A stretch of 16,559 nt of DNA from Oscillospiraceae bacterium (GTDB taxonomy: Bacteria > Bacillota > Clostridia > Oscillospirales > CAG-272): positions 1 through 16,559 of the forward strand of contig SVTU01000016.1 of the NCBI GenBank assembly GCA_015063655.1. The letters run 5' to 3'. The notes under the pieces are model-generated. The model saw only the letters and a program-made list of their open reading frames with translations. It was not told where the DNA came from and did not search any database. How positions within the stretch are numbered: the stretch's first letter is position 1; every line of letters starts with the position of its first letter. Both the position numbers and the translations under genes were made by a program. This document shows positions 6,305-14,941 of the stretch, piece after piece.

Positions 6305-7048
6305 TTACAGTTTATGATTGACTTTTCTGGGGGCGGTCACCTTATGGCCGCTTTTGCTCTTGCGCTTCTGCAGGCGCTGATGGTCGGGGCTGAGCATGTG
6401 TCGTATAAAGGCACCGAGGGCGGCAAAGGCCACGCTGAAGATATGCCAGAGGGCGAGGGAAAACTCGATGTTGACGTCAAGCTCGGGGGCATCCTTGGTA
6501 AAGTCCGACGTGACGAGCACGTCCACGTTTTGCAGCTTTTCTAAGGGGCGAACCTTTTCCAAGAGAGGGAAGAGCACGTTGACAGCCTGCGTGACGGCAC
6601 CGTAGCCGATGGCTGTGGAGGCGGCGTCACCCGTGGCGACCACCACGTGCAGGCGCACCAGCTTGATGCGCAGATGGCGCATGAAGCGGCCGATCACGGC
6701 ACGCACGAGCTTAAGCACCATGTGAACGAGATCCAAGATCTCGGCTATACTTTTTTTATCCTTGGGGAGCTGTTTCTTCTGCTCCTTTTTCTGCTTCTTT
6801 TGCAGTTGAGCCTGCTCCTTCTTTTGCGCCTTCTTGCGAAGCTTTTGCCGTATTTTTTGCGCTTTTTTCTCACTCATACCCCGCATGGGCTTTTCTTTTT
6901 TCTTGGTGGGCAGGATGCGCAGCCGCAGAAAGAGAAACCGTACGTGAAGCGTGATCTCGTCGGCATAGCCGATGATGATGTGTATGCGCGGTATGAAGAT
7001 GAGAGCAAAGAAGCCAAGAATGGCTATGGGAATGATCCAAGCGCCCAC
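6305..7048 (-). CDS. DUF2953 membrane protein (YtfI-like)
   Basis: The 247-residue protein has one N-terminal membrane segment (about 4-26) and a strand-rich stretch EITLHVRFLFLRLRILP (31-47). A very lysine/glutamine-rich coiled region follows (about 49-98), then the DUF2953 core (about 125-215) with VVVATGDAASTAIGYG and a hydrophobic helix (199-216). Function is unknown. The family sits next to ytfJ in many spore formers, as here, so a spore-related role is inferred. The start is GTG at 7046-7048, chosen because AAAGGAGG lies at ideal spacing before it. The tail (221-247) is strongly basic and may contact nucleic acid or phospholipid. Confidence 0.85.
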   Translation of the reverse strand: MGAWIIPIAILGFFALIFIPRIHIIIGYADEITLHVRFLFLRLRILPTKKKEKPMRGMSEKKAQKIRQKLRKKAQKKEQAQLQKKQKKEQKKQLPKDKKSIAEILDLVHMVLKLVRAVIGRFMRHLRIKLVRLHVVVATGDAASTAIGYGAVTQAVNVLFPLLEKVRPLEKLQNVDVLVTSDFTKDAPELDVNIEFSLALWHIFSVAFAALGAFIRHMLSPDHQRLQKRKSKSGHKVTAPRKVNHKL

Positions 7049-7086
7049 GGTGTCCCTCCTTTCCGATAGCGTGCTTGCTTATGTTG

Positions 7087-7704
7087 TTATGCGTCTGCCT
7101 CGTCCGTGTCGGTTACACCGCCGTCCTCGTCGGCACTGTCTCCCTCATCTACGATGGGAAGCGCCTCCTTGGGGGGGAGAAGGATCTCGGTGGCGGGCAG
7201 CTCGGACAGAGAATTCAATCCGAATACCCGAAGGAATTTATCGGTGGTGACGTACAGCATGGGGCGGCCGGGAGCGTCCAAGCGTCCGCATGCCTCGATC
7301 AGCCCCTTATCGATCAGGGAATTGACGGCATACGAGCTGTCTACGCCTCGCACCTGGTCCACAAAGGAGCGGGTCACGGGCTGGTTGTAGGCAACCACGG
7401 CAAGCACCTCCATGGAGGATGCCGATAGATTGCCGCCTCGCTTGATGCCGAGCGCTTCACGGATGTAGGGCGCATACGGCTCCTTGGTGCAAAGCTGTGC
7501 TGTTTCGGGCAACAGCAGAAGCTGAATGCCTCGTCTGTCTGCCTCATATTCGGCCTTCATATGCTCTACGATGCGTCGGGTGTTGTGAAGATCCAGCCCC
7601 AACACCTCGGAGAGCTTGGTATATTTGACGGGATAGCCTGCCGCAAACAGGATCGCCTCCACGGCGGCTTCAACGCTTTTGATCTGATTGATCTGTTCTT
7701 CCAT
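7087..7704 (-). CDS. scpB: Segregation and condensation protein B
   Basis: The 205-residue protein is the winged-helix subunit of the SMC-ScpA-ScpB condensin that organises and segregates the chromosome. Recognised blocks are VEAILFAAGYPV (15-26), LSASSMEVLAVVAYNQPVTR (93-112) leading into VRGVDSS, and GRLDAPGRPMLYVTT (140-154), followed by FLRVFGL. The second winged helix is complete. The C-terminus is an acidic tail (about 185-205) rich in Asp/Glu, which is variable in the family. The gene follows scpA by 14 nt; ScpB dimers bind ScpA, so coupled expression is expected. Confidence 0.95.
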   Translation of the reverse strand: MEEQINQIKSVEAAVEAILFAAGYPVKYTKLSEVLGLDLHNTRRIVEHMKAEYEADRRGIQLLLLPETAQLCTKEPYAPYIREALGIKRGGNLSASSMEVLAVVAYNQPVTRSFVDQVRGVDSSYAVNSLIDKGLIEACGRLDAPGRPMLYVTTDKFLRVFGLNSLSELPATEILLPPKEALPIVDEGDSADEDGGVTDTDEADA

Positions 7705-7718
7705 ATTCTGTATCCTCT

Positions 7719-8492
7719 TTATTCTTGCCCGTCTGTCTCGCCGTCATTCGCCGTATCCGCCTCGGTGTTGAGGATAAAGCGGGTATGCTCGTCAAGCAGG
7801 GCATTTTCGGTATCGGTATCGTCGGCGACCAACAGCTTGCGCACCTTGATCAGCTCCAGCACGCCAAGGAAGCAGGCGATAAGGTCGGGCAGCGTGGTCT
7901 CGTCCTGCAATAGCTCTCCGAGATTGGCCACACCGTATCGCTCCATGGTATGCAGAATGGAGACGATCTTGATTTCAACGGGAATGATGGGCTTGCTGAT
8001 CATGGGGGTAAAGGTGGTGTTGGCGGCGTGCTCCAGCGCGTTGTTATAGGCAATGATGCGGCGCACGGCGTTACACAGCGAGGATACGTCCTGATCCTGC
8101 ACAAAGGTCTTGTCCACCGAGATCTCATCGGTGTCCTTTACCAAACGGGCAGAATAGTAAGCGTACAGGGGAGAGAGCTTGGTTGCCGCCTCCTTGGCCT
8201 GCTGATAGCGAAGCAGGGCATCGGCAAGGCCTGCACGGGGGTCGTCCTCTCCGTCGTCCTCACGTGGGAGAAGCATACGGCTCTTGATGAGCATCAGCTC
8301 ACTCGCCATCACGATAAACTCGCTTGCCAGCTCCATGTCCATTTCCTGTGCCTGCGTGATGTATTCCATATACTGGTCGCAGATCAGGGAGATGGGGATA
8401 TCCGTGATACTGACCTTATTCTTTTGTATGAGCGAGAGAAGCAGGTCGAGGGGTCCCTCAAATTGCTCCAGTCGGTAGGTGACAGCCTCCAT
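7719..8492 (-). CDS. scpA: Segregation and condensation protein A (kleisin)
   Basis: The 257-residue kleisin links the two SMC heads and binds ScpB. The N-terminal signature YRLEQFEGPLDLLLSLI (6-22) is present, as is the helix ASEFIVMASELMLIKSRMLLP with its leading residues (56-76). An acidic, flexible middle follows (78-86), and the C-terminal winged helix (about 175-235, ISKPIIPVEIKIVSIL and ACFLGVLELIKVRKLL) contacts the SMC head. Length is normal. The ATG has an upstream CGGAG site. It is 30 nt downstream of the M50 protease gene and is followed directly by scpB. Confidence 0.96.
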   Translation of the reverse strand: MEAVTYRLEQFEGPLDLLLSLIQKNKVSITDIPISLICDQYMEYITQAQEMDMELASEFIVMASELMLIKSRMLLPREDDGEDDPRAGLADALLRYQQAKEAATKLSPLYAYYSARLVKDTDEISVDKTFVQDQDVSSLCNAVRRIIAYNNALEHAANTTFTPMISKPIIPVEIKIVSILHTMERYGVANLGELLQDETTLPDLIACFLGVLELIKVRKLLVADDTDTENALLDEHTRFILNTEADTANDGETDGQE

Positions 8493-8522
8493 GGATCGTA
8501 CACTCCGTTCGTTATTTGCTGA

Positions 8523-9227
8523 TCAAAGGTAATAGAAGAAGAAGGTATGCCTCATGCCGAGCAGCGTAAAGATGCCCTTCATGATGATATCGGACAAAAA
8601 GGAAATGACGGGGGTAAGCACACCGAGTAAAAACAGAAGCATGATGGCAATGGTGATATAGCGTTCATACTTCATCACGGCAAAATAATACTTGGGCGGC
8701 AGAAACGTGTAGAGCACACGGGAGCCGTCAAGCGGGGGAATGGGAAGCATATTGAAGATGGCAAAGGATACGTTGATCTGTATGCCGTAAAACCAAAACA
8801 GCATAAAGAAGTATGCAATGGTAGCGGCTCTCTCGCTGGCAAACGAAGCATTCGCAAGTGCGGCATAGGATATTCTCAGCCCAAGGCCGAACACAAGGGC
8901 AAGCAAGAGATTGGACAAAGGGCCTGCAAAGGCAGAGAGTGCCATATCCCGCTTGGGCTTTTTGAAATACCGTGTGTTGATGGGCACGGGATTGGCCCAG
9001 CCGATGCCGAACAGCACCATGCAAAGAGCGCCGATGGGGTCGATATGCTTGATGGGGTTGAGGGTGATGCGCCCAAAGTTGCGGGCGGTGGGATCGCCCA
9101 GCTTATATGCCACAAAGCTGTGTGCCGCCTCGTGACACGAGATCACAAGGAGCATGATGGGCAGGCACAGGAGCATTTGAATGATATACGACTGGATCGA
9201 GCCGTCGGTTAAAAGATAGCGAAGCAT
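8523..9227 (-). CDS. Site-2-type protease, peptidase family M50
   Basis: The 234-residue membrane protein carries the zinc motif HEAAH (32-36) inside the first hydrophobic segment and the third-ligand motif NMLPIPPLDGSR (159-170, Asp167). Several membrane helices surround them (about 11-31, 64-82, 101-125, 136-158, 190-215). The family cleaves substrates within the membrane. This short, PDZ-free form (YwhC-like) is frequent upstream of scpA in Firmicutes; its substrate is not known. All catalytic residues are intact, so an active protease is likely. It lies between lysA (21 nt upstream) and scpA (30 nt downstream). It is not SpoIVFB by any motif I can see, so I give no symbol. Confidence 0.92.
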   Translation of the reverse strand: MLRYLLTDGSIQSYIIQMLLCLPIMLLVISCHEAAHSFVAYKLGDPTARNFGRITLNPIKHIDPIGALCMVLFGIGWANPVPINTRYFKKPKRDMALSAFAGPLSNLLLALVFGLGLRISYAALANASFASERAATIAYFFMLFWFYGIQINVSFAIFNMLPIPPLDGSRVLYTFLPPKYYFAVMKYERYITIAIMLLFLLGVLTPVISFLSDIIMKGIFTLLGMRHTFFFYYL

Positions 9228-9248
9228 ACAAAACGCCTTTCCAAAAGC

Positions 9249-10547
9249 TTATTGATCGTGATCGGTCAGGTCCTCAAAGGTCTCACGGCGCACGGCAATG
9301 CGTGCCTTGCCGTCACGCAGCAGAATGACGGGCGGACGGGGCAGGCGGTTGTAATTGGATGCCATGGCGTAGTTGTACGCCCCCGTGACAAGCACCGCTA
9401 ACACGTCTCCTCTGACGGGCTTTTGAATATCCATGTCCTCACCGAGCAGGTCGCCCGATTCACAGCAGCGCCCCGCAAGGGTGGCACGGTATGTGGCGGG
9501 CTCTGAGGCACGGTTGGCAATGAGTGCCGTATAGCGGGACTGATACAGGGCATAGCGGGGGTTATCGGGCATGCCGCCGTCAACCGATACGTAATTGCGA
9601 AATTCGGGGATCTCCTTGACAGAGCCTACGGTGTACAGGGTAGCACCTGCGGCGGCAACAAGAGAGCGGCCCGGCTCTAAAATGATACGGGGAAGAGGAA
9701 TGGCATGCTGCTTGCATTGCGCCTTGACGATGGCGGCAATGTCACCGATGGCGGCGGCATAATCGATTTGTCGGTCATGCTCCGTATAGCGCACGCCAAG
9801 TCCGCCTCCGAGATTCAGCTCGGAGAGTACAACACCGCATTCCTTCTGAATGTCGGCCAAGAAGGCCACCATGATGGCGGCGGCATCGGCAAACGGCTCA
9901 ATGTCGAAGATCTGTGAGCCAATGTGGCAATGAAGCCCCGCAAGGGACACGCCCTCGGCGGCAAGAGACGCCTTGACGATCTGCATGGCCTGACCCGTAG
10001 CGATGGCGTTGCCAAACTTGGAATCTACGTTGCCCGTGACGATGGCACGGTGCGTGTGCGGGTCGATACCGGGGGTGATGCGCAGAAGAATGCGCTGGGT
10101 GATGCCGCGTCGGCATGCCTCGGCACTCACCGCCGCAAGCTCCTCGGCGTTGTCTACCACAAACGTGCCAACGCCCATATCCATGGCATCGGCTATGTCA
10201 CGGTCGGTTTTGTTGTTGCCGTGAAAATAGATGCGCTCGGCAGGGAAGCCTGCCTTCCTCGCCGTATACAGCTCACCGCCCGACACACAGTCCACACCCA
10301 TGCCCTCATCGGCCGCAATGCGATACATCTCGGTAAAGCAGAGAGCCTTGGAGGCATACAGGGGGAGGGCGTCGGCGCCGAAGTGAGCTTTGGCCGCCTC
10401 ACGGTAGATACGGCACTGCTGCCGTATCACGTTTTCATCTAAAATGTATGCGGGCGTTCCGTAGGTCTTGGCGAGGTCTACGGCATCAACGCCTCCAATC
10501 GTCAAATGACCTTGGTCATTGACGTCAAAATGCTCATGAACGATCAT
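9249..10547 (-). CDS. lysA: Diaminopimelate decarboxylase
   Basis: The 432-residue PLP enzyme converts meso-diaminopimelate to L-lysine plus CO2, the last step of lysine synthesis. Visible are PLP-lysine K67 in LPLYASKALC (61-70), HCHIGSQ (206-212), the phosphate-binding LNLGGGLG (245-252), EPGRSLV (291-297), and CESGDLLGED (362-371), which supplies residues across the dimer. The second domain ends in GAYNYAMASNYN (389-400). Length is typical. The ATG is preceded by AAAGGAAG. The gap to the upstream gene is only 21 nt, so no lysine riboswitch precedes it and control must come from the cluster as a whole. Confidence 0.97.
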   Translation of the reverse strand: MIVHEHFDVNDQGHLTIGGVDAVDLAKTYGTPAYILDENVIRQQCRIYREAAKAHFGADALPLYASKALCFTEMYRIAADEGMGVDCVSGGELYTARKAGFPAERIYFHGNNKTDRDIADAMDMGVGTFVVDNAEELAAVSAEACRRGITQRILLRITPGIDPHTHRAIVTGNVDSKFGNAIATGQAMQIVKASLAAEGVSLAGLHCHIGSQIFDIEPFADAAAIMVAFLADIQKECGVVLSELNLGGGLGVRYTEHDRQIDYAAAIGDIAAIVKAQCKQHAIPLPRIILEPGRSLVAAAGATLYTVGSVKEIPEFRNYVSVDGGMPDNPRYALYQSRYTALIANRASEPATYRATLAGRCCESGDLLGEDMDIQKPVRGDVLAVLVTGAYNYAMASNYNRLPRPPVILLRDGKARIAVRRETFEDLTDHDQ

Positions 10548-10568
10548 GATACTTCCTTTCTTATGGGG

Positions 10569-11213
10569 TTATTCAAATGTGATTTCACTGAGCGTACCTT
10601 GTGTCAGATGCTCGGTGAGGTTGGCGTGTAAAAGGCGAAGAGAGCCGTTTTTCGCCTCGTAGTAATGAAGAGAAGCGTTTTCAATCTTGATTTCGCGCGG
10701 CTCCTTATCTGTGCCGTTTTGCCGATAGACGCCGCATGCGAAGGCGCGCATGGCACCGGCGTGTGAGGCAATCAGGACGGTTTGGTCATTATGCTTCTCT
10801 ATGATACCCGTAATGAAGCGGTGCATGCGCTCTGTGACGTCTTCATAGCTTTCCCCATGGAGGGGACGAAAATGTTTGCCGTCCCGTTGCCAATCGGCAT
10901 ATTCCTCGGGGTAACGTCGTTTGATCTCCTCCATTGTGTGCCCTACCCAATGACCGGGATCCTTTTCCCGCAGCTCACGTGCCCGTATGATGGGAAGGCC
11001 CAAACGCGTGGCAAGAGGGGCAACCGTATTCACGGCGCGGCAGAGGTCGCTGGCATAAATGGCGTCGATATGCTCACGGGCGGCAAGCCAATCGCTGAGT
11101 GCCTGCGCTTGCCGATGCCCGAGCGCTGTCAAGGGAACGTCGGTTTGACCGATCACGCGCTTTTCCAAATTGGAGACGCTTTGTCCGTGGCGAACGAAAA
11201 TAATCCGTGTCAT
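10569..11213 (-). CDS. Histidine phosphatase superfamily protein (phosphoglycerate mutase-like)
   Basis: The 214-residue protein has the superfamily's catalytic RHG (8-10, phospho-accepting His9) and the paired ASDLCRA (54-60). It also has E83-K in LREKDPGHW and the second catalytic His151 in ASHAGAMRAF. This makes it a cofactor-independent-looking phosphatase or mutase of the GpmB/CobC/PhoE branch. The substrate cannot be told; the branch includes phosphatases for sugar phosphates and alpha-ribazole phosphate. It starts 6 nt after the engB stop without a good Shine-Dalgarno sequence, which suggests translation coupled to engB. lysA follows by 21 nt. Confidence 0.9.
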   Translation of the reverse strand: MTRIIFVRHGQSVSNLEKRVIGQTDVPLTALGHRQAQALSDWLAAREHIDAIYASDLCRAVNTVAPLATRLGLPIIRARELREKDPGHWVGHTMEEIKRRYPEEYADWQRDGKHFRPLHGESYEDVTERMHRFITGIIEKHNDQTVLIASHAGAMRAFACGVYRQNGTDKEPREIKIENASLHYYEAKNGSLRLLHANLTEHLTQGTLSEITFE

Positions 11214-11219
11214 GGCGTA

Positions 11220-11822
11220 TTACAGGTCTGCGGCAGAGAGGATCTGCTTCCAAAGCTCTGTCTTGCCCTCGCCCTTAAGGGAAGAGAAGAAGATGATGGG
11301 CGTTCCCTCGCGGAGCAGGGGATGAGAAGCAAGCAGCTCCTCACTCTTGCGGCGTTCGGTGGCGTTGAGCTTATCCGATTTTGTGGCGACCACAACGTAA
11401 GGAAGCTCGGCGGCGTTGAGATAGTCGAGCATCATGTCATCGTCAGCCGTAGGGCCGATGCGGCTGTCCACCAGCTGTACCACAAGGCAAAGACGGTCGA
11501 TGTTGCGGTTGTCGGTGAAATAGCCGTCTGTCAGTGCCGACCACTGCCGCTTGTCCTCGGGGGAGCGCTTGGCGAAGCCATAGCCGGGCAGGTCGACTAA
11601 GAAGAGCGTTTTGTCAACGTCATAAAAGTTGATGGTGATGGTCTTGCCCGGTGTTCCGCTGACACGTGCCAGAGCCTTGCGCCCGAGCAGGGTGTTGATC
11701 AGGGAGCTTTTGCCCACGTTGGAGCGGCCCGAAAAGGCGATCTGCGCCATGTTGTCGGACGGAAACTGTTTTTTGTGTCCTGCGCTGATGCGCAGGGATA
11801 CCTTCTGGAGGTTCAAGCTCAT
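11220..11822 (-). CDS. engB: Ribosome biogenesis GTPase YihA/YsxC (EngB)
   Basis: The 200-residue GTPase is needed for late assembly of the 50S subunit. G-motifs are intact: G1 GRSNVGKS (32-39), the G2 region GTPGKT (56-61), G3 DLPGYG (77-82), G4 TKSD (147-150) and the G5-like SSLKGEG (180-186). Length matches EngB. It starts 15 nt after the lon stop with GGAG 7 nt upstream. The lon-engB (lonA-ysxC) pairing is conserved in Firmicutes and supports both calls. Confidence 0.97.
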   Translation of the reverse strand: MSLNLQKVSLRISAGHKKQFPSDNMAQIAFSGRSNVGKSSLINTLLGRKALARVSGTPGKTITINFYDVDKTLFLVDLPGYGFAKRSPEDKRQWSALTDGYFTDNRNIDRLCLVVQLVDSRIGPTADDDMMLDYLNAAELPYVVVATKSDKLNATERRKSEELLASHPLLREGTPIIFFSSLKGEGKTELWKQILSAADL

Positions 11823-11837
11823 AGTATTCTCCGTTGC

Positions 11838-14270
11838 TTAACGATGTATGGATACGCCCGAGTGTGTGTGCTTAGGTGGCACAAGCATGGCGTCATGCTC
11901 CTCGGTGGGGGTTGCCTTATCTCGTCGCTCATCGGGGCGGCTCGGCACGAGAGCATGCGAGAGCACGTCGGCGGCAGTGCGGCAGGGGATAAAGGAGATA
12001 CCCTTTTGTACGGCCTCGTCAAGCTCACACAGATCCTTTATATTGTCCTTCGGGATCAGCACCGTGCGAATGCCTGCGGCATAAGCCGCCATGGTCTTTT
12101 CACGCAGACCGCCGATGGCCAGTACGTGGCCTCGCAGGGAGATCTCGCCCGTCATGGCTACGTCACGGCGTACTGCTCTGCCCGATAGGGCGCTGACCAG
12201 TGCCGTTACCATGGTAACGCCAGCCGAGGGGCCGTCCTTCGGGATCGCTCCCTCGGGGAAGTGGATATGTATGTCATGCTTTTGATAGAAATCGGGGACA
12301 ATGCCGTATTCGGCGGCGATGGAGCGCACGTAGCTAACGGCGATATGGGCCGATTCCTTCATCACGTCGCCGAGCGAGCCTGTCGTTTCGATCTTGCCCT
12401 TGCCGTCCAGCACCAAGGCCTCCACGCGTAGCACGTCTCCGCCCACCTGCGTAAAGGCAAGGCCGTTGACCACGCCTACCTCATCGGTATCCGCAAGGGT
12501 ATCGGGCAGGCGCTTGCGAGGGCCGAGAAGCTCGGCAAGATTGTCGGCCGTCACCGTGACCGACTTGAGTGCGGGATCCTCTACCATGCGGCGTGCCGCC
12601 TTTCTGGCAAGGTCTGCAATGGCACGCTCAAGATTTCTCACGCCCGCCTCACGGGTGTAGTAGTCCACAAGCTCACAAAGAGCATCCTCCGAAAGACGGA
12701 GCTGACGGCGTGTCACGCCGTGGCGCTTGAACTGCTTGGGGATCAGATGGTTGCGGGCAATGGAGAGCTTTTCGGTCCTTGTGTAGCTGCCAAGCTCAAT
12801 GATCTCCATACGGTCAAGCAGGGGACGGGGAATGGTGTCCGTCGTGTTGGCGGTGGCGATAAACAGACAGCGTGACAGGTCGAAGGGAAGCTCGATGAAA
12901 TGGTCACGGAAGTTTTTGTTCTGCTCGGCGTCCAACACCTCAAGCATGGCCGAGGTGGGGTCGCCGTGTGCATCCTTGGTCATCTTGTCGATCTCATCCA
13001 ACAGAATGAGCGGATTGTTGACCTTGGCCTGCGACAGGGCATTGACGATGCGTCCCGGCATAGCGCCGATATAGGTTTTTCTGTGTCCTCGGATATCGGC
13101 CTCGTCACGGATACCGCCCAAGGATACCCGCACGTACTTGCGCTTCATGGCACGGGCGATGGAAGCACCGATGGAGGTCTTGCCCACACCGGGAGGGCCG
13201 ACAAGGCAGAGGATCTGATTGCGAAGCTCGGGATTTCTCTGCTTGACGGCAAGAAACTCAAGGATACGCTCCTTGACCTTATCAAGACCGTCGTGATCGG
13301 CGTCAAGTATTTTCTTGGCCGCCGCCACGTCCGTGCGGTCGGTAGACGAGGTGCTCCACGGAAGCTCCAGGCATACGTCAAGATAGGAGCGAAGAACGGA
13401 CGCCTCAGCCGAGCCGAAGGGCGTTTTGGCCATGCGGTCGTTTTCCTTGAGCAGCTTTTCCTCAACCTCGGCGGGCAGCTTGCTTGACAGGATCTTTTGG
13501 CGGTATTCCTCGATCTCGCTGACAGCACCCTCACCCAGCTCCTCGGAAATGACCTTCATCTGCTCACGCAGGTAGTATTCCTTTTGGTTTTGATTGAGAT
13601 TGCCCCTCACACGCTTGTGAATGTCCAGCTCAAGCTCAAGGAGAGTAGCCTCCTCCCGTATCAGGCGAATGAGGATCTCAATGCGCTTGATGGGGTCGAA
13701 GGCCTCCAGCACCTGCTGCTTATCCTGAAAGCGCACCAGCACGTTAGAGGCGATGAAGTCTGCTAAGAGGGCAGGGGAGCGAATGGCGGAGGCGGCCGTC
13801 ATCATATCGTCACTGACCGAGGGGAGCAGCTGCACGAGTGCCTCGGTCTCGGTCATCATGGCACGCAGGTACGCTTCGCTTCTGACGGAATCTTCGTCGG
13901 AAAGATGCATGGTCTTGGAGGTCACGGTAGCGAACAGATAGTCGGCAAATTCCCGCACGTCGGAGAGAGAGGCACGGGCGTAGCCCTCGGCAATGAGGCG
14001 CATAGAGCCCTCGGGAGATTTGACGGACTGCTTGATCTTGGCAACCGTGCCGACCGAGTAGAGCGCAGAGGCGTTGACCGTCTCGCAGGCGGGATCCTTG
14101 AGGGTGCAGAGCAGCACAAAGGAATCCGTTCCTACGGCGGCGTCGGCAGCGGCAATACACACGGCATCCGACAGCTCAAGGCTGACGGTGACGCCGGGAA
14201 AGGCCACAATGCCCCGCAGGGCAATGACGGGAAGCGTATATTGTTCAATTTTTTCAATGTATTTTCTCAT
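11838..14270 (-). CDS. lon: ATP-dependent endopeptidase La (Lon)
   Basis: The 810-residue cytoplasmic protease degrades damaged and regulatory proteins. The N-terminal substrate domain begins [10 protein letters not shown] (11-20). A helical region with [13 protein letters not shown] (227-239) leads to the AAA+ module, with Walker A GPPGVGKT (358-365) and Walker [10 protein letters not shown] (421-429). The Ser-Lys protease domain has catalytic Ser682 in PKDGPSAG and Lys725 in REKTMAA. I chose the ATG at 14268-14270, with AAGG 9 nt upstream and family N-terminus at once. The frame is open to 14372, but that extension crosses the promoter and adds no family sequence. Residues 776-810 are a charged, His-containing tail beyond the usual end. 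An extended -10 promoter precedes the gene; no CIRCE element is seen. Confidence 0.96.
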   Translation of the reverse strand: MRKYIEKIEQYTLPVIALRGIVAFPGVTVSLELSDAVCIAAADAAVGTDSFVLLCTLKDPACETVNASALYSVGTVAKIKQSVKSPEGSMRLIAEGYARASLSDVREFADYLFATVTSKTMHLSDEDSVRSEAYLRAMMTETEALVQLLPSVSDDMMTAASAIRSPALLADFIASNVLVRFQDKQQVLEAFDPIKRIEILIRLIREEATLLELELDIHKRVRGNLNQNQKEYYLREQMKVISEELGEGAVSEIEEYRQKILSSKLPAEVEEKLLKENDRMAKTPFGSAEASVLRSYLDVCLELPWSTSSTDRTDVAAAKKILDADHDGLDKVKERILEFLAVKQRNPELRNQILCLVGPPGVGKTSIGASIARAMKRKYVRVSLGGIRDEADIRGHRKTYIGAMPGRIVNALSQAKVNNPLILLDEIDKMTKDAHGDPTSAMLEVLDAEQNKNFRDHFIELPFDLSRCLFIATANTTDTIPRPLLDRMEIIELGSYTRTEKLSIARNHLIPKQFKRHGVTRRQLRLSEDALCELVDYYTREAGVRNLERAIADLARKAARRMVEDPALKSVTVTADNLAELLGPRKRLPDTLADTDEVGVVNGLAFTQVGGDVLRVEALVLDGKGKIETTGSLGDVMKESAHIAVSYVRSIAAEYGIVPDFYQKHDIHIHFPEGAIPKDGPSAGVTMVTALVSALSGRAVRRDVAMTGEISLRGHVLAIGGLREKTMAAYAAGIRTVLIPKDNIKDLCELDEAVQKGISFIPCRTAADVLSHALVPSRPDERRDKATPTEEHDAMLVPPKHTHSGVSIHR

Positions 14271-14331
14271 ATCCAGTATCCTTGTATCTATATGTGGGAG
14301 CGCATACGGAAACACTACCCGTATTTTACCC

Positions 14332-14360
14332 ATTATATCATAAAGATAAAAAAAATTCCA
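14332..14360 (-). promoter_or_regulatory. Promoter for lon and the minus-strand cluster
   Basis: On the minus strand TGATATAAT (14340-14332) is an extended -10 with perfect hexamer. At 17 nt lies a weak -35 (TGGAAT, 14360-14355). The transcription start would be near 14325, giving a leader of about 55 nt. A poor -35 with extended -10 is common. No heat-shock operator (CIRCE) is visible. Confidence 0.7.
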
Positions 14361-14458
14361 CCCTTTTTTCAATAATTCATAAAATATTCATTTAATTATA
14401 CTTTTGCCGCCATAGGGGAGGTGCTTCTCTCCTGTGGGGGGGATAAAATCCAAGAAAT

Positions 14459-14568
14459 AAAAAAAGCACAACCGAGACCGTAAATGCGTGTTGATATCAT
14501 AAGATTGATATTCCGCAAATTCCGATGACCGTTGTGCGTTTGCTGTGAGGTTGGTGCCGCCGACAGCC
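14459..14568 (-). ncRNA. Candidate small RNA, about 110 nt, of unknown family
   Basis: On the minus strand a consensus-like promoter is followed about 30 nt later by a hairpin structure that ends in U7 at 14465-14459. The 5' part (AGAGGCUGUCGGCGG...) can form either GAGG/CCUC or GCUGU/ACAGC. The 3' part is a long stem-loop: GCACAAC (14537-14531) pairs with GUUGUGC (14472-14466), with inner pairs UGCG/CGCA and AUAUCA/UGAUAU. I cannot match it to 6S, tmRNA, SRP RNA, RNase P RNA or a known riboswitch. A 73-codon reading frame crosses it but lacks a ribosome site. Function unknown; existence is inferred from promoter plus terminator. Confidence 0.5.
14466..14537 (-). terminator. Rho-independent terminator of the candidate small RNA
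   Basis: The closing 7-bp stem GCACAAC/GUUGUGC encloses inner helices and is followed on the minus strand by seven U residues (14465-14459). The large loop makes it weaker than a compact terminator. Confidence 0.5.
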
Positions 14569-14573
14569 TCTAT

Positions 14574-14602
14574 ATTATACGCCAACGATCCCGATTTGTA
14601 AA
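14574..14602 (-). promoter_or_regulatory. Promoter for the candidate small RNA
   Basis: On the minus strand TTTACA (14602-14597), a 17-nt spacer and TATAAT (14579-14574). Five of six and six of six bases match consensus. It points away from infC and toward lon, in an interval without a coding gene, so its likely product is the candidate RNA. Confidence 0.65.
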
Positions 14603-14812
14603 TATCCATTTTTCACGATTTTTCGCCCTGAAATTCGTGAAAAAGGATACACGTGAGAAAAAAAGAACCGAGTTGCGCTTCTTTTTGTGTGAAATGGCTA
14701 CAAATGTCGTAGCTGTGTCGTAGGATACGCGTTTTTTTCTGCTTTGAGGGACCTTGAGCGGCAGGCAGAAGAAAAAATATCGGCAAAAGGACAAAAAAAT
14801 GAGAAAAGGGTA
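14603..14812. other. Non-coding interval with no recognised element
   Basis: This AT-rich interval upstream of the infC promoter contains several short homopolymer runs and two copies of GGATACRCGT (14645-14654 and 14723-14732). It also has the short direct repeat TGTCGTAG near 14705-14722. Frames open across it are low-complexity and lack ribosome sites. I see no gene, tRNA or riboswitch here. Confidence 0.6.
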
Positions 14813-14841
14813 TTGACAAGAGGGCAAAAGTGTGGTACAAT
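14813..14841 (+). promoter_or_regulatory. Promoter of the infC-rpmI-rplT operon
   Basis: TTGACA at 14813-14818, a 17-nt spacer and TACAAT at 14836-14841, preceded by TG at 14833-14834 (extended -10). Predicted transcription start is near 14848. Confidence 0.88.
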
Positions 14842-14913
14842 ACCCGAGGAAAAAGAAGCAGAACACTCTCCGTTCTCACCGTTGGGCTGCGAGCGCATAC
14901 GGTTAATAAGGTA

Positions 14914-14939
14914 CCTTCGCGCGTGCGAGGGGGCTTTTT
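14914..14939 (+). terminator. First terminator-like hairpin in the infC leader
   Basis: The stem CCTTCGC (14914-14920) pairs with GCGAGGG (14925-14931), 7 bp including one G-U, with loop GCGT. It is followed after GGC by T5 (14935-14939). The gap before the T-run makes it a weak terminator on its own. Confidence 0.5.
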
Positions 14940-14941
14940 GT

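Noticed and set aside
7950..8522. 190-codon plus-strand frame opposite scpA
   Set aside because: scpA is unmistakable on the minus strand; the opposite frame shows no family features.
10548..10568. Possible lysine riboswitch before lysA
   Set aside because: Only 21 nt separate lysA from the upstream gene, far too short.
10782..11600. Long plus-strand frame opposite engB and the histidine phosphatase
   Set aside because: It is antisense to two genes with intact motifs and has no recognisable domain. Long shadow frames are expected at this base composition.
14271..14372. In-frame N-terminal extension of lon to 14372
   Set aside because: It would run through the predicted promoter and adds residues unlike any Lon N-terminus. 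The ATG at 14268-14270 has a ribosome site and gives the family start.
14459..14568. Assignment of the candidate small RNA to 6S RNA
   Set aside because: The 5' and 3' ends do not pair into a long closing stem with a central bubble, and the length is short for 6S.
14388..14609. 73-codon open frame on the minus strand in the lon-infC interval
   Set aside because: There is no Shine-Dalgarno site before its ATG, and the small-RNA promoter lies inside its first codons. A U7 terminator cuts it, and its second half looks like translated non-coding sequence.
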